Origin: G963667675 sp965249215
GTDB lineage: Bacteria > Chloroflexota > Dehalococcoidia > Lucifugimonadales > UBA3495
Assembly (NCBI GenBank): GCA_965249215.1
Contig: CBDFLN010000002.1
Span: 682,001 to 746,000, forward strand
Length of the DNA stretch: 64,000 nucleotides
Direction of reading: 5' to 3'
Part shown: positions 51,475 through 59,365 of the stretch, one piece after another
Position numbering within the stretch: position 1 is the stretch's first letter
How the letters are laid out: each line of letters starts with the position of its first letter
The notes under the pieces: generated by a model
What the model saw: the letters and a program-made list of their open reading frames with translations, nothing else
What the model was told of the DNA's origin: nothing
Databases searched by the model: none
Position numbers and translations under genes: made by a program

Positions 51475-52245
51475 ATGAGACTGGCAAATAAGGTCGCTGT
51501 AATCAGCGGCGGGGCCAGGGGCCAGGGCGCCATCGAGGCCAACCTGTTCGCCGGCGAAGGCGCCCGCGTTGTATTCGGCGACATCCTTGATGACGAGGGC
51601 CTGAAGGTCGAGGCCCAGATCCGGGAGGCCGGCGGCGAGGCAACCTACGTCCACTTGGACGTTACCGTGGAGGCCGACTGGCAAAAGGCAATGGACACCG
51701 CCGTCTCCAAGTACGGCAAGCTGGATATACTCGTCAACAATGCCGCGATTGTACCGCCCGGCGCCGGCAACAAAATCGAAACCACCACCGTCGATATATG
51801 GGACCGGGTTATGACCGTCAACACCAGGGGCGTGTTCCTCGGCACAAGGTTCGCCATCCCCCTCATGCGCCAGTCCGGCGGCGGCTCCATCATCAACATC
51901 TCCTCCGGCGCCGGCATCACGCCCACCAGGGGAACTCCCGCAGTCTATGCCGCCAGCAAGGGCGCAGTACGCCTGTTCACCAAGTCCACCGCCACTCAAC
52001 ACGCCCCAGACAACATCAGGTGCAACTCCGTGCACCCGGGCCCCATAGACACCGAAATGCTCAACCCCCAGGAAGTAGACGAAGAGGGCAACCTGGTCCA
52101 GGGCATCATGGAACGGCAGGTCCCCCTGGGCCGGCGCGGCAGGCCCGAAGAGGTAGCCTACGGCGTCCTATATCTGGCCTCCGATGAGTCGTCCTACGTC
52201 ACCGGCTCCGAGCTAGTAATCGACGGCGGGCGCACCGCCCAGTGA
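51475..52245 (+). CDS. Short-chain dehydrogenase/reductase (SDR)
   Basis: This 256-residue SDR has SGGARGQG (a slightly changed cofactor motif, about 11-18), NNAAIVP (about 86-92), and the active site NISSGAG then YAASKGA. VVFGDILDDEG, with Asp at the end of the second strand, favours NAD(H). ATG at 51475 has AGGGGG eight bases upstream. It is followed by a family C repeat (52341-52360) and then the luciferase-like gene on the same strand. It probably shares a catabolic role with the next two genes; substrate unknown. Confidence 0.9.
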   Translation: MRLANKVAVISGGARGQGAIEANLFAGEGARVVFGDILDDEGLKVEAQIREAGGEATYVHLDVTVEADWQKAMDTAVSKYGKLDILVNNAAIVPPGAGNKIETTTVDIWDRVMTVNTRGVFLGTRFAIPLMRQSGGGSIINISSGAGITPTRGTPAVYAASKGAVRLFTKSTATQHAPDNIRCNSVHPGPIDTEMLNPQEVDEEGNLVQGIMERQVPLGRRGRPEEVAYGVLYLASDESSYVTGSELVIDGGRTAQ

Positions 52246-52340
52246 GCCCGACCATGCCTGGGCTATCTCAAAGCATGACTGCAGCGCCGTTGAGGCCTTT
52301 ACATAACCCGTCATTCCGGCCCCAGATACATAACCCGTCA

Positions 52341-52360
52341 TTCCGGCCCCCGAGCCGGAA
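52341..52360. repeat. Family C hairpin (TTCCGGC...GCCGGAA)
   Basis: The 7-bp arms ttccggc and gccggaa in the 52246-52455 gap belong to the longer repeat cgtcattccggcccccgag followed by ccggaatctag. Other copies lie at about 45757, 46058 and 51063. No gene is seen in this gap. Confidence 0.7.
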
Positions 52361-52455
52361 TCTAGAAGCGCAAACCAAGTTGGGCAAATCCCTCTCATCC
52401 TCCCCAAATATCCTCTTCGGGGAATTGCTCGAACGTCTCCCGACCGGAAAGTCTT

Positions 52456-53376
52456 ATGCCGTCTGACCTGCGTTGGGGAATTGGCGTCCCCCAGATATTC
52501 CCGGACGGTCCTATTGATATGTCCCTGGTCCGGCGCTGGATACCACGGGCCGAACAACTGGGGTTCGACAGCCTGTGGACCATGGAAGGGATCACCGGCG
52601 ACCTGCCCACTCTGGAGCCGGTGACCCTGCTGTCCTATATGTCCGCCATCACGAACAAGGTCAAGCTGGGCGTTTCGGTAATCATCGCCCCCCACCGAAA
52701 CCCGGTGCAGTTGGCCAAGGCCCTGGGCAGCCTCGACACCATTAACGATGGCCGCCTCATAGTCGGAATCGGCTTGGGCCATCAGGTAATGTCCGATACC
52801 TTCGGCATCAGCGCCGAACACCGTGTGAGCCGCTTCGTCGAAATCATGGACGTGATGAAAGCCCTCTGGACCCAGCCTCAGGCTGACTACTCAGGTCGCT
52901 TCTGGCAGCTGGAAAACACCTCCATGGAACCCAAGCCCGTCCAAAAGCCTCACCCGCCTATCTGGCTGGGCGGCGGACACCCCAATGTACTGCGGAGGGC
53001 GGTGCGTCATGCCGACGGCTGGATGGGCGCCGGCGCCAGTTCCACCTCTCAGTTCGTCGAAAACATGGGGCGCCTGCGTTCGTACCTCCAAGAAGCCGGC
53101 AGGAACCCCGCTACCTTTGCTGTCTCCAAGCGAGTCTATCTGGCCATCGACAACAATGAAAGCCGGGCCGAGGCCCGCCTTCGCACCTGGTTCGGCCAAA
53201 TGTACAAGAACCCCGACATGGCCAACCGGGTCTCTGTCTGGGGAAGCCCCGCCACCTGCGCCGAGAAGCTGGCCGAAGTAGCCCATGCCGGCGCCCACAT
53301 GATAATGCTCAACCCCGTCTACGATTACATGGAACACCTGGAAGCCCTGGCTGCCGACGTCATACCCAACGTGTAG
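52456..53376 (+). CDS. LLM-class (luciferase-like) flavin/F420-dependent oxidoreductase
   Basis: This 306-residue TIM-barrel oxidoreductase of the bacterial luciferase-like group has an N-terminus RWGIGVPQIFPDGPIDMSLV and AEQLGFDSLWTMEGITG. The substrate/cofactor region is NPVQLAKALGSLDTINDGRL with GIGLG, and HPPIWLGGGHPNVLRRA is the family's usual later motif. F420 rather than FMN is likely by similarity to the mycobacterial-type branch, but not certain. It sits between an SDR and a VOC-family gene on the same strand. Confidence 0.88.
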   Translation: MPSDLRWGIGVPQIFPDGPIDMSLVRRWIPRAEQLGFDSLWTMEGITGDLPTLEPVTLLSYMSAITNKVKLGVSVIIAPHRNPVQLAKALGSLDTINDGRLIVGIGLGHQVMSDTFGISAEHRVSRFVEIMDVMKALWTQPQADYSGRFWQLENTSMEPKPVQKPHPPIWLGGGHPNVLRRAVRHADGWMGAGASSTSQFVENMGRLRSYLQEAGRNPATFAVSKRVYLAIDNNESRAEARLRTWFGQMYKNPDMANRVSVWGSPATCAEKLAEVAHAGAHMIMLNPVYDYMEHLEALAADVIPNV

Positions 53377-53423
53377 CGGGCCCCATGCATCGTAGGTGAT
53401 TCGCCCGCAACGGAGGAGAAGTT

Positions 53424-53855
53424 ATGGCCCGCATTAAGCACATCGCCCTGTCTTCGGACGACCCGGCGGCGACCGCCCAGTTCTACAAGCAGGTCTTTGG
53501 CCTGGAGGAGTTGCGCCGCAAGCCCAAAGACACCGGCGCCGACGGCGTCTGGTTGACCGACGGCTACATCTATTTCGCCATCCTAAAGTACGGCTGCGAC
53601 GACACCCCCAACCTGGGGGAAGGACCGTCAACCGTCCCCGGCGTCCACCACATCGGATTCTACGTGGACGACATGGACCGGACCATTGCCGGCTTCGAGG
53701 CCGCCAACGGCGCCGAGTGCCCCGGCAGCACCGCCGCCAACCGCAAGTACAAGGGACCTGAGGGCCTGATGATTGACATAAGGGAGCGGGGATGGGACGA
53801 GCAAATCAGGGCCCGGACCACCCTGTTGCACGCCGTCCCCGAGCCCTCGAGCTGA
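53424..53855 (+). CDS. VOC-family (glyoxalase/dioxygenase-like) protein
   Basis: This 143-residue single-chain VOC protein has the two beta-alpha-beta-beta-beta modules: IKHIALSSDDPAATAQFYKQ at the start and VHHIGFYVDDMDRTIAGFEA in the second half. His at the start of each module and a Glu near the end (PEGLMIDIRERG) are likely metal ligands. It starts with a strong ribosome-binding site (GGAGGAG). Activity could be isomerase, epimerase, dioxygenase or resistance-type; not assigned. It is 48 bp downstream of the LLM oxidoreductase. Confidence 0.88.
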   Translation: MARIKHIALSSDDPAATAQFYKQVFGLEELRRKPKDTGADGVWLTDGYIYFAILKYGCDDTPNLGEGPSTVPGVHHIGFYVDDMDRTIAGFEAANGAECPGSTAANRKYKGPEGLMIDIRERGWDEQIRARTTLLHAVPEPSS

Positions 53856-54032
53856 GGCGTCTTGAACCGGCCCGGGTTGGCTTGGGACACCCCGCCACTC
53901 CGTTCATGAGGCTTGGTCTGCAGTCCAGCAGCGCCCTGCCCTCTCCCTTCCAGGAGCCGGCGAGGCCCAGACCGTCCGCCCTTGATGAAACTTGCACGCT
54001 TCAACCCTCAGCGGCCGCCCAGTCTGCAAACG

Positions 54033-54902
54033 CTAGGATGCCCCTGAGCCGGCGGACTCTGTCGCCGCTATCCGCAAGCCTCGAACTGTTGGCCACAACT
54101 TCCTGCCCACCGCCGCCACCGCGAAAGCCACGGTGGCCACCAAGGCCATCGCCGGGCCCGAGGGGAGATCGGCATAGTACGAAAGGTACAGGCCCGCCAC
54201 CGCCGAGATCGAGCCGATCACTGCCCCAATGACCATTACACCCACAAACCGCCGGGCAAGCAGGTACGCCGTGGCCGCCGGCGTGACGAGCATCGCCATC
54301 ACCAGGACTATTCCCGCGGCCTGGATTCCAATGACGATGACCAGGGCGAGAAGGGTCAAAAGCACGTACTCCACAAGATTAGTCTTGATTCCCACCACTG
54401 ACGCGCCAATCGGGTCGAAGGTCGTGTACACCAGCTGCCGGTGGAAGGCATACAGCCCGACCAGCACCACCGCCGCCAGGCCCAGGGAAACGTATACCTC
54501 GGTCTGCAACACGCCCAGCACCTGGCCCAGCAGCAGGTCCTCGATGTTCACGTTGACGTTGGTGGACTTGGACAGCATTACCAAGCCGAGGGCGAACATC
54601 CCGGCGAAGACGACGCCGATCGACGTATCCTCGCTGATGCCGGTGCGCCGCGCCACGGCGCCCATCAGCAACGCCAAGGCGATGCCAGTGGGCACAGCCG
54701 CGAAGAAAGGGCTGATCCCCAACAGGAAAGCCACCACCATCCCCGGCAGCACCGAGTGGGCCAGCGCGTCTCCCATGAACGCCCGTCCCCTGGTAATCAC
54801 GTAGGCCCCTAATACCGGGCACATCACTCCCACGACCACCGATACGATCAGGGCCCGGACCATAAAGCTGTACTCGAACGGCCCGACGATGTAGTCGATC
54901 AT
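54033..54902 (-). CDS. znuB: Zinc/manganese ABC transporter permease (ZnuB-like)
   Basis: This protein of 289 residues from ATG 54902 (MIDYIVGPFEYSFMVRAL) belongs to the ABC-3 metal permease family. About 8 membrane helices are visible, with LGAYVITRGRAFMGDALAHS (typical second helix region) and TSIGVVFAGMFALGLVMLSK. The upstream extension to 55034 is ignored because it overlaps the ATPase gene in a different frame. It overlaps the ATPase gene by 4 bp (ATGA), so they are coupled. Metal specificity (zinc) is inferred from the neighbouring Fur/Zur-type regulator. Confidence 0.88.
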   Translation of the reverse strand: MIDYIVGPFEYSFMVRALIVSVVVGVMCPVLGAYVITRGRAFMGDALAHSVLPGMVVAFLLGISPFFAAVPTGIALALLMGAVARRTGISEDTSIGVVFAGMFALGLVMLSKSTNVNVNIEDLLLGQVLGVLQTEVYVSLGLAAVVLVGLYAFHRQLVYTTFDPIGASVVGIKTNLVEYVLLTLLALVIVIGIQAAGIVLVMAMLVTPAATAYLLARRFVGVMVIGAVIGSISAVAGLYLSYYADLPSGPAMALVATVAFAVAAVGRKLWPTVRGLRIAATESAGSGAS

Positions 54903-55663
54903 GGCATGCGCCCCGGGGCATGGAAGTGATTGGGGTCTAACTCGATTCCGTGGGAGCCGTACAGCTCTTCGAGCACTTCGGAGGTGAACGCCACGTCGGG
55001 TGGGCCGCAGGCGCACACGTGGTGGTTGATGCACAGAACCTGGTCGAATCGTTCGGCGAGGTTGGTAAGGTCGTGGGTGGCCAGCAGCACCACCCTGCCC
55101 TCGTCGCGCAAAGTCTGGAGGACCTGCACGATTTCTTCCTGAGCGCCCACGTCGACGCCGCTGAAGGCTTCATCAAGCAGAATGATGCTGGCTTCCTGCG
55201 CCAACGCTCGCGCTATGAACACCCTCTGGCGTTGACCCCCCGAAAGCTCGGTCATCAACTTAGAGCGCTGCTCCCACAATCCGACGCGGCCCAGGCAGAC
55301 CCGCACCAACTCACGGTCTCGCTTGCCGGCCCGCCGGAACAGCCCGACGTGGCAGCACCCCATGGTCACTACGTCCTCAACGCTGGCAGGGAAGACCCAG
55401 TTGATGCTGTCCCGTTGGGGTACGTACGCCAGGGCGCCCCGTTTGGTCGCGGCTCCCCGCAGCGTCACGGTGCCCTGGGTAATCGGCAACACCCCGGCAA
55501 TGGCATCAAACAGGGTGCTCTTGCCGGCGCCGTTGGGGCCCAGGACACCCATTAGGGTTCCCGGTCCCACCTCGAACGTCACGTCGGTAAGAGCCTGGTG
55601 TCCTCCACGCACCACACTTACGTCTTCAACGGCTATGCCCGGCTGGTACGCCATCGTTGTCAA
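54899..55663 (-). CDS. znuC: Metal ABC transporter ATPase (ZnuC-like)
   Basis: This 254-residue ABC ATPase has Walker A GPNGAGKST, Q-loop region VPQRDSINWVFPASVEDVVT, signature LSGGQRQRV and Walker B LLDEAFSGVD with H-loop LATHD. The Q-loop SINW...P.SV is typical of zinc/manganese importers. It is 24 bp downstream of the binding-protein gene and overlaps the permease gene by 4 bp. It supplies ATP-driven import with the permease at 54033-54902 and the binding protein at 55688. Confidence 0.92.
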   Translation of the reverse strand: MTTMAYQPGIAVEDVSVVRGGHQALTDVTFEVGPGTLMGVLGPNGAGKSTLFDAIAGVLPITQGTVTLRGAATKRGALAYVPQRDSINWVFPASVEDVVTMGCCHVGLFRRAGKRDRELVRVCLGRVGLWEQRSKLMTELSGGQRQRVFIARALAQEASIILLDEAFSGVDVGAQEEIVQVLQTLRDEGRVVLLATHDLTNLAERFDQVLCINHHVCACGPPDVAFTSEVLEELYGSHGIELDPNHFHAPGRMP

Positions 55664-55687
55664 CTCGTCACCCCCTGCGTCAGCCCC

Positions 55688-56989
55688 TCATTGGAGGGCT
55701 GCTACGATACGCTCCACGTTGGTTCTCACCATGCCGATATATGTCCCGGCGTCGGTGTCTCCAGTGTCCAGAGATCCCGAATAGAGCCTGACCAGTTCGG
55801 CGCCCGACTCAGTTGCGACGATGTTGGCCAAACGTTCGCTGACCGTCGTCTCGCCGAACACCGCCGGGACCTGGTTTTCGACGGCCGCTTCAATCAGGTC
55901 TGCCAGGTCCTCAGGAGAAGGTTCCACTTCCGTGGTTCCAGATAGAACGACCCCGATTACATCGAATCCATAGAGGGTCGCGAAGTATCCCAAACTGTCG
56001 TGGGAGGTTATCAGCAACCTACGAGCCTCCGGAACGACGTTCACCTGTTCTGCCGTCCAGGTATGCAACTCGTCCAGTTGGCCGTTATATGCCTCAGCGT
56101 TGGAAACATAGGACTCGGCCCGGTCCGGGTCCAGCGCGGCCAGACGGGAGGCAATCTCGTTGACGGCCGTTTTGACCCTAATGGGATCGAACCAGAAGTG
56201 GGGGTCATGGGTCCCGTGTCCGTGACCTTCGTGCGCATCTTCGCCTTCAGACACCAAGGCCTCGATTGCCTCTATGGCTTCGTCGGCGTCCCTGTGACCC
56301 TCTTCCACCTCGTTGACGATCTCTAAGACCATGGCAGCGAGTTCGTCTTCTTCACCGTGGTGGTCACCCTCTCCCTCTCCTTCCTCATCACCGTGGTCCT
56401 CACCCTCTTCTTCGCCCTCGTCGCCGCGGTCCTCGGCCTCTTCTTCGCCCTCGATGGTCTCCGGGAATTCCTTGATTTCTTCCAGTCCTTCTTCAGGACT
56501 GATTTCTCCCTCTTCAACTTCGTGGACCACGTGGCTGATTTCTTCTATGATCTCAACGTCCTCAATATGGGACTCTCCGAACTCTATGGGGTCGATGATT
56601 TCGGCCAACTCCACTATGCTCGACTCGTCCCGGGCGGCGCTTTCCACCAGATCATGGAGCCAGGCTTCTTCCAGGCCCAGGCCAATGCTGAGCACAAGGT
56701 CGGCATCGGCTATTCTGGCGACATCCTGGGCTCCCGGTTGGTAGGAATGTGGGTCCACCCCAATTGGCAACAGGCTGAAGACTTCCACATGCTCGCCCCC
56801 AATGTTCTCAACCCAGTCCGCAACTATGTTGGTGGTTGTCACCACCTTGACTGTAGGGGAATCGGCTGCCGGTTCAGTGGCTTCGGGGTTGCCGGTGCAT
56901 GCGGTCAACACCACAACCGGCGTTAGGAAAAGCGCGAGCAGCGCTATCTTCCACGGACCCAATACCAGCTTATTAAGACTCAGTATCAT
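55688..56989 (-). CDS. znuA: Zinc-binding lipoprotein (ZnuA-like) with long acidic loop
   Basis: This metal-binding lipoprotein of about 433 residues captures the ion for the importer. The signal ends VVVLTAC (Cys31 from the ATG at 56989; a GTG five codons upstream is possible). Cluster A-1 His ligands are visible as VDPHSYQPG, HDPHFWFDP and HDSLGYFA, with a Glu in FGETTVSERLA. Between the first two lies an unusually long, very acidic and His-containing loop of about 120 residues (GEEEAEDRGDEGEEEGEDHG, then GDHHGEED and HEGHGHGTH), a likely metal-sensing or capture loop. Typical loops are 20-40 residues. It is the first gene after the zur-znuA promoter. Confidence 0.9.
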   Translation of the reverse strand: MILSLNKLVLGPWKIALLALFLTPVVVLTACTGNPEATEPAADSPTVKVVTTTNIVADWVENIGGEHVEVFSLLPIGVDPHSYQPGAQDVARIADADLVLSIGLGLEEAWLHDLVESAARDESSIVELAEIIDPIEFGESHIEDVEIIEEISHVVHEVEEGEISPEEGLEEIKEFPETIEGEEEAEDRGDEGEEEGEDHGDEEGEGEGDHHGEEDELAAMVLEIVNEVEEGHRDADEAIEAIEALVSEGEDAHEGHGHGTHDPHFWFDPIRVKTAVNEIASRLAALDPDRAESYVSNAEAYNGQLDELHTWTAEQVNVVPEARRLLITSHDSLGYFATLYGFDVIGVVLSGTTEVEPSPEDLADLIEAAVENQVPAVFGETTVSERLANIVATESGAELVRLYSGSLDTGDTDAGTYIGMVRTNVERIVAALQ

Positions 56990-57056
56990 TACGTGCCTAC
57001 GCACTCTACGTCTCTGTCCTTTTGATTTGGGATACCGTTAGGTGTGGTCCGGGCGG

Positions 57057-57085
57057 ATTATATGATATTGCATCTCAATAATCAA
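57057..57085 (-). promoter_or_regulatory. znuACB promoter overlapped by Fur/Zur-like inverted repeat
   Basis: On the minus strand TTGATT (57085-57080), a 17-bp spacer and a perfect TATAAT (57062-57057) form a strong promoter. The spacer and part of the -35 contain a near-palindrome, GATATTG-CATCT-CAATAATC on the plus strand (57064-57083). This is the place a repressor of the Fur/Zur kind would bind to block RNA polymerase. It lies between the zur stop and the znuA start. Confidence 0.6.
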
Positions 57086-57121
57086 CATGATCCGACAGGT
57101 GTTGGTGTTCCGTTAATCTAG

Positions 57122-57556
57122 CTAAGCGCCCTCGCCGTTATTGCACTTGTCGCAAATAACGTAGAGCTCGATGCGGTGCCCAACGATTTCGTCGGGGATG
57201 TTGTTTCCCAGCCCCCTTATCAAACGCTCGACCGTAGCGGCGCGGAACTCTCCTACGTTGCCGCATTTGACGCACACGGTGTGGTGATGGTGTCCTACAC
57301 GCGACAGGCTGTACCTGGGGGCACCGTCTACGAGGTTAAGCCGGCATATAACGCCGACTTCCATGAGAAGCTTGATTGTTCGGAAGATCGTAGCCCTGCC
57401 CACGCCGGGAAGCTCCCTGCTGAGTTCTTCGGGAGTGAAGCCCTCCTGCTTCCCTTCCAGAATGCGGATGATAGCGCGCCTGGGGGCGGTGGTCCGGTAA
57501 CCCCGGTCCTCCAGGACGGACATGATATCCGGGTGTGATGTGTGATGTGTAACCAT
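57122..57556 (-). CDS. zur: Fur-family metalloregulator, probably Zur
   Basis: This transcriptional repressor has 144 residues from ATG 57556 (MVTHHTSHPDIMSVLED). The N-terminal winged helix is RGYRTTAPRRAIIRILEGKQ then GVGRATIFRTIKLLMEVGV. The hinge-side HHHHTVCVKCG and the C-terminal CDKC pair give the structural zinc site (two CxxC). The HHHH run contributes metal-sensing His. An extension to 57610 is possible but overlaps the next gene. Position directly upstream of znuA and its operator argues for zinc rather than iron sensing; this is inference. Confidence 0.85.
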   Translation of the reverse strand: MVTHHTSHPDIMSVLEDRGYRTTAPRRAIIRILEGKQEGFTPEELSRELPGVGRATIFRTIKLLMEVGVICRLNLVDGAPRYSLSRVGHHHHTVCVKCGNVGEFRAATVERLIRGLGNNIPDEIVGHRIELYVICDKCNNGEGA

Positions 57557-57597
57557 AAGACTAAGTGTCAAGTCCCGGCTGCCTGAAGGGCTGCCGG

Positions 57598-58074
57598 CTA
57601 TTCGTACCATCCCGACGCGAAGATCAGCCCGTCGTGGCGCACTGCCCAGGTGTGCTTCTGCCTCTCATCACCCGTCTCGGGGTTCAACAGCACGTAGTCC
57701 ACCCAGCGTCCGGATTCCGGGGCGCCCAGCAAGTCGTCGCCATAGAAGTAGCCCGTGGAATCGACGCGTTCTTTGGGGTCACGGCCACGGAACATCGGGT
57801 TATGGTGGCCTATGGTGTAGCCGTTCTCGTCGATGATGAAGATGTACCACTGCCCATCCACACTTGCCGAATCATTGTAATACTCCACCGTGGCATCCCG
57901 GCCGACGGCGTTGTAACGGTTTATCGCACTGTCTACGAAAGCCTGGGTGTAGGCCAGATTATCTGACTTGCTTGGCCCCTGATCCCCCGCCGGGCCAGCA
58001 TCGCCCCGGCAGGCGATGGCCGCTATGAAAAGGGCAATCGTCGAGACTGCAACTATGAGCTTGCGCGCTGGCAT
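57598..58074 (-). CDS. Lipid-anchored single-Cache-domain protein
   Basis: This protein of 158 residues from ATG 58074 (AGGAAGG just upstream) has a signal ending LFIAAIAC, so it is a lipoprotein. The mature part resembles a single Cache sensor domain: AINRYNAVGRDATVEYYN, WYIFIIDENGYTIGHHNP, YGDDLLG, WVDYVLLNPETGDERQKHTW and HDGLIFASGWYE. Cache domains bind small ligands, usually on receptors, but here no transmembrane helix or signalling domain follows. It may act as a free binding subunit. It is 41 bp upstream of zur on the same strand. Confidence 0.75.
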   Translation of the reverse strand: MPARKLIVAVSTIALFIAAIACRGDAGPAGDQGPSKSDNLAYTQAFVDSAINRYNAVGRDATVEYYNDSASVDGQWYIFIIDENGYTIGHHNPMFRGRDPKERVDSTGYFYGDDLLGAPESGRWVDYVLLNPETGDERQKHTWAVRHDGLIFASGWYE

Positions 58075-58291
58075 TCCTTCCTGTCGCGCTGTATTTGTCA
58101 CCGAGACTATCGCTCACTGCGGGGTCGTGTGGTCCGTGCGACGCGGTGGAGTCTATCACAGACCGGACTCAAACCACCACGCGCCAGCGTCACTCTTCTC
58201 CTAAGGTCCACATAAACGCGCAATAGCCGGGGTCCCACCCCTACCACATGCCCATGAGGCGGCCTGGGCAGCGGCTTCCGGGGCTCCGCGG

Positions 58292-59035
58292 TTAGAAGGT
58301 ATAGGCGTCTTCATGGAACCACTTCCTGATGAGGGCGTTTAACGAGCCGTCCTCTTTCATGGAGGCGATGGCCCCGTCCAGCTTGTCCTTCAAGTCTCCG
58401 TCTTCTTCCCGGACGCCGATTCCGATGCCTGAGTCCAGCGGCACATTGGGCCCCACGACGGTAAGTTGACCTTCGTGGGCGGCCATGTTCTCATGGGCAA
58501 ACTCGCGGTCGACCAGGGCAGCATCCGCCTCGCCGCTCAGTACCGCCTCAATGAGGTTCTCGGCCAGGTCGTACTCGACCAGAGTCGCGCCTGACTCGGA
58601 CAAGTAACCGGCATGGATGGTGGCCACCTGGGCGGCCACAGTGCCGTCAATCGCCTCTCCGCCGGCGCCTGACAAGGCGATGTAGACCGACGGTACGGGC
58701 GGGATGTAGGGTTGGGTGAAGTCGATGATCTTGTCTCGCACTTCGGTGATGCTCATGCCCGCCATGATGGTGTCGTATTTGCCATCCACCAAGTTCGGGA
58801 TGATGGTGTCCCACTCGTTGGTCACCCAAGTGCATTCAAGGTTGGCGCGCAGGCAGAGCTCGTCACCCAACTCGCGCTCGAACCCGTCCACCTCACCCGC
58901 TTCGTTGATGTAGTTGTAGGGAGAGTAGGCCCCTTCCGTCCCCATCGTCACCTCATCGGCTCCTCGGGAGCACGCCAGGAAGAGGGAGACGAGTATTGCC
59001 GCGGCTATGACTAGTCTGAGCATGTTCGCATTCAC
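58292..59035 (-). CDS. Amino-acid-type ABC transporter solute-binding lipoprotein
   Basis: This 247-residue protein has a signal ending VSLFLAC (Cys22). The rest is the SBP_bac_3 fold: VTMGTEGAYSPYNYINEAGE, then GFERELGDELC, WDTIIPNLVDGKYDTIMAGM and SITEVRDKIIDFTQPY. Late motif DAALVDREFAHENM and a C-terminal MKEDGSLNALIRKW are also typical. It binds amino acids or similar polar ligands in the family. No permease or ATPase is next to it; the neighbouring metal permease is of another family. tRNA-Val lies 65 bp upstream. Confidence 0.88.
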   Translation of the reverse strand: MNANMLRLVIAAAILVSLFLACSRGADEVTMGTEGAYSPYNYINEAGEVDGFERELGDELCLRANLECTWVTNEWDTIIPNLVDGKYDTIMAGMSITEVRDKIIDFTQPYIPPVPSVYIALSGAGGEAIDGTVAAQVATIHAGYLSESGATLVEYDLAENLIEAVLSGEADAALVDREFAHENMAAHEGQLTVVGPNVPLDSGIGIGVREEDGDLKDKLDGAIASMKEDGSLNALIRKWFHEDAYTF

Positions 59036-59100
59036 CTCTCTCGCACTGTCACTGGTTTGGGGCAGGCGTTGGTGGGCAGGAGGAGGAATCCTCAGAACGT

Positions 59101-59177
59101 TGGTGGGCAGTGCAGGACTCGAACCTGCGGCCTCCTGCGTGTAAAGCAGGCGCTCTAACCAACTGAGCTAACCGCCC
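59101..59177 (-). tRNA. tRNA-Val (TAC anticodon)
   Basis: On the minus strand the acceptor GGGCGGT pairs with ACTGCCC (one G-U), the anticodon loop is TTTACAC (anticodon UAC) and the T arm GCAGGTTCGAGTCCTGC is standard. Discriminator A and encoded CCA lie at 59101-59104. Length is 77 nt. Confidence 0.95.
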
Positions 59178-59292
59178 ACGATTGCAGCTATGCCGGGGCC
59201 GTTCCCGAAGGCGTTGACCCAAAACTGGGTTTCCGGTGGAGGCCCTGAATCTGTGGAGCAGACCCTGGGGGCCTCTGCTCCGCCTTATGAAT

Positions 59293-59319
59293 GGCCCTCC
59301 CGGCGATACCGGGAGGGCC
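59293..59319 (-). terminator. Terminator of the amidohydrolase gene
   Basis: Perfect 11-bp stem ggccctcccgg/ccgggagggcc with a 5-base loop, 46 bp after the amidohydrolase stop on the minus strand. A second hairpin (ggagcaga...tctgctcc) lies at about 59252-59280. Confidence 0.7.
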
Positions 59320-59365
59320 TGATGATCGAGTTGATGGGGCCGGTAAGGCTGGCCGGCGGCGCAAC

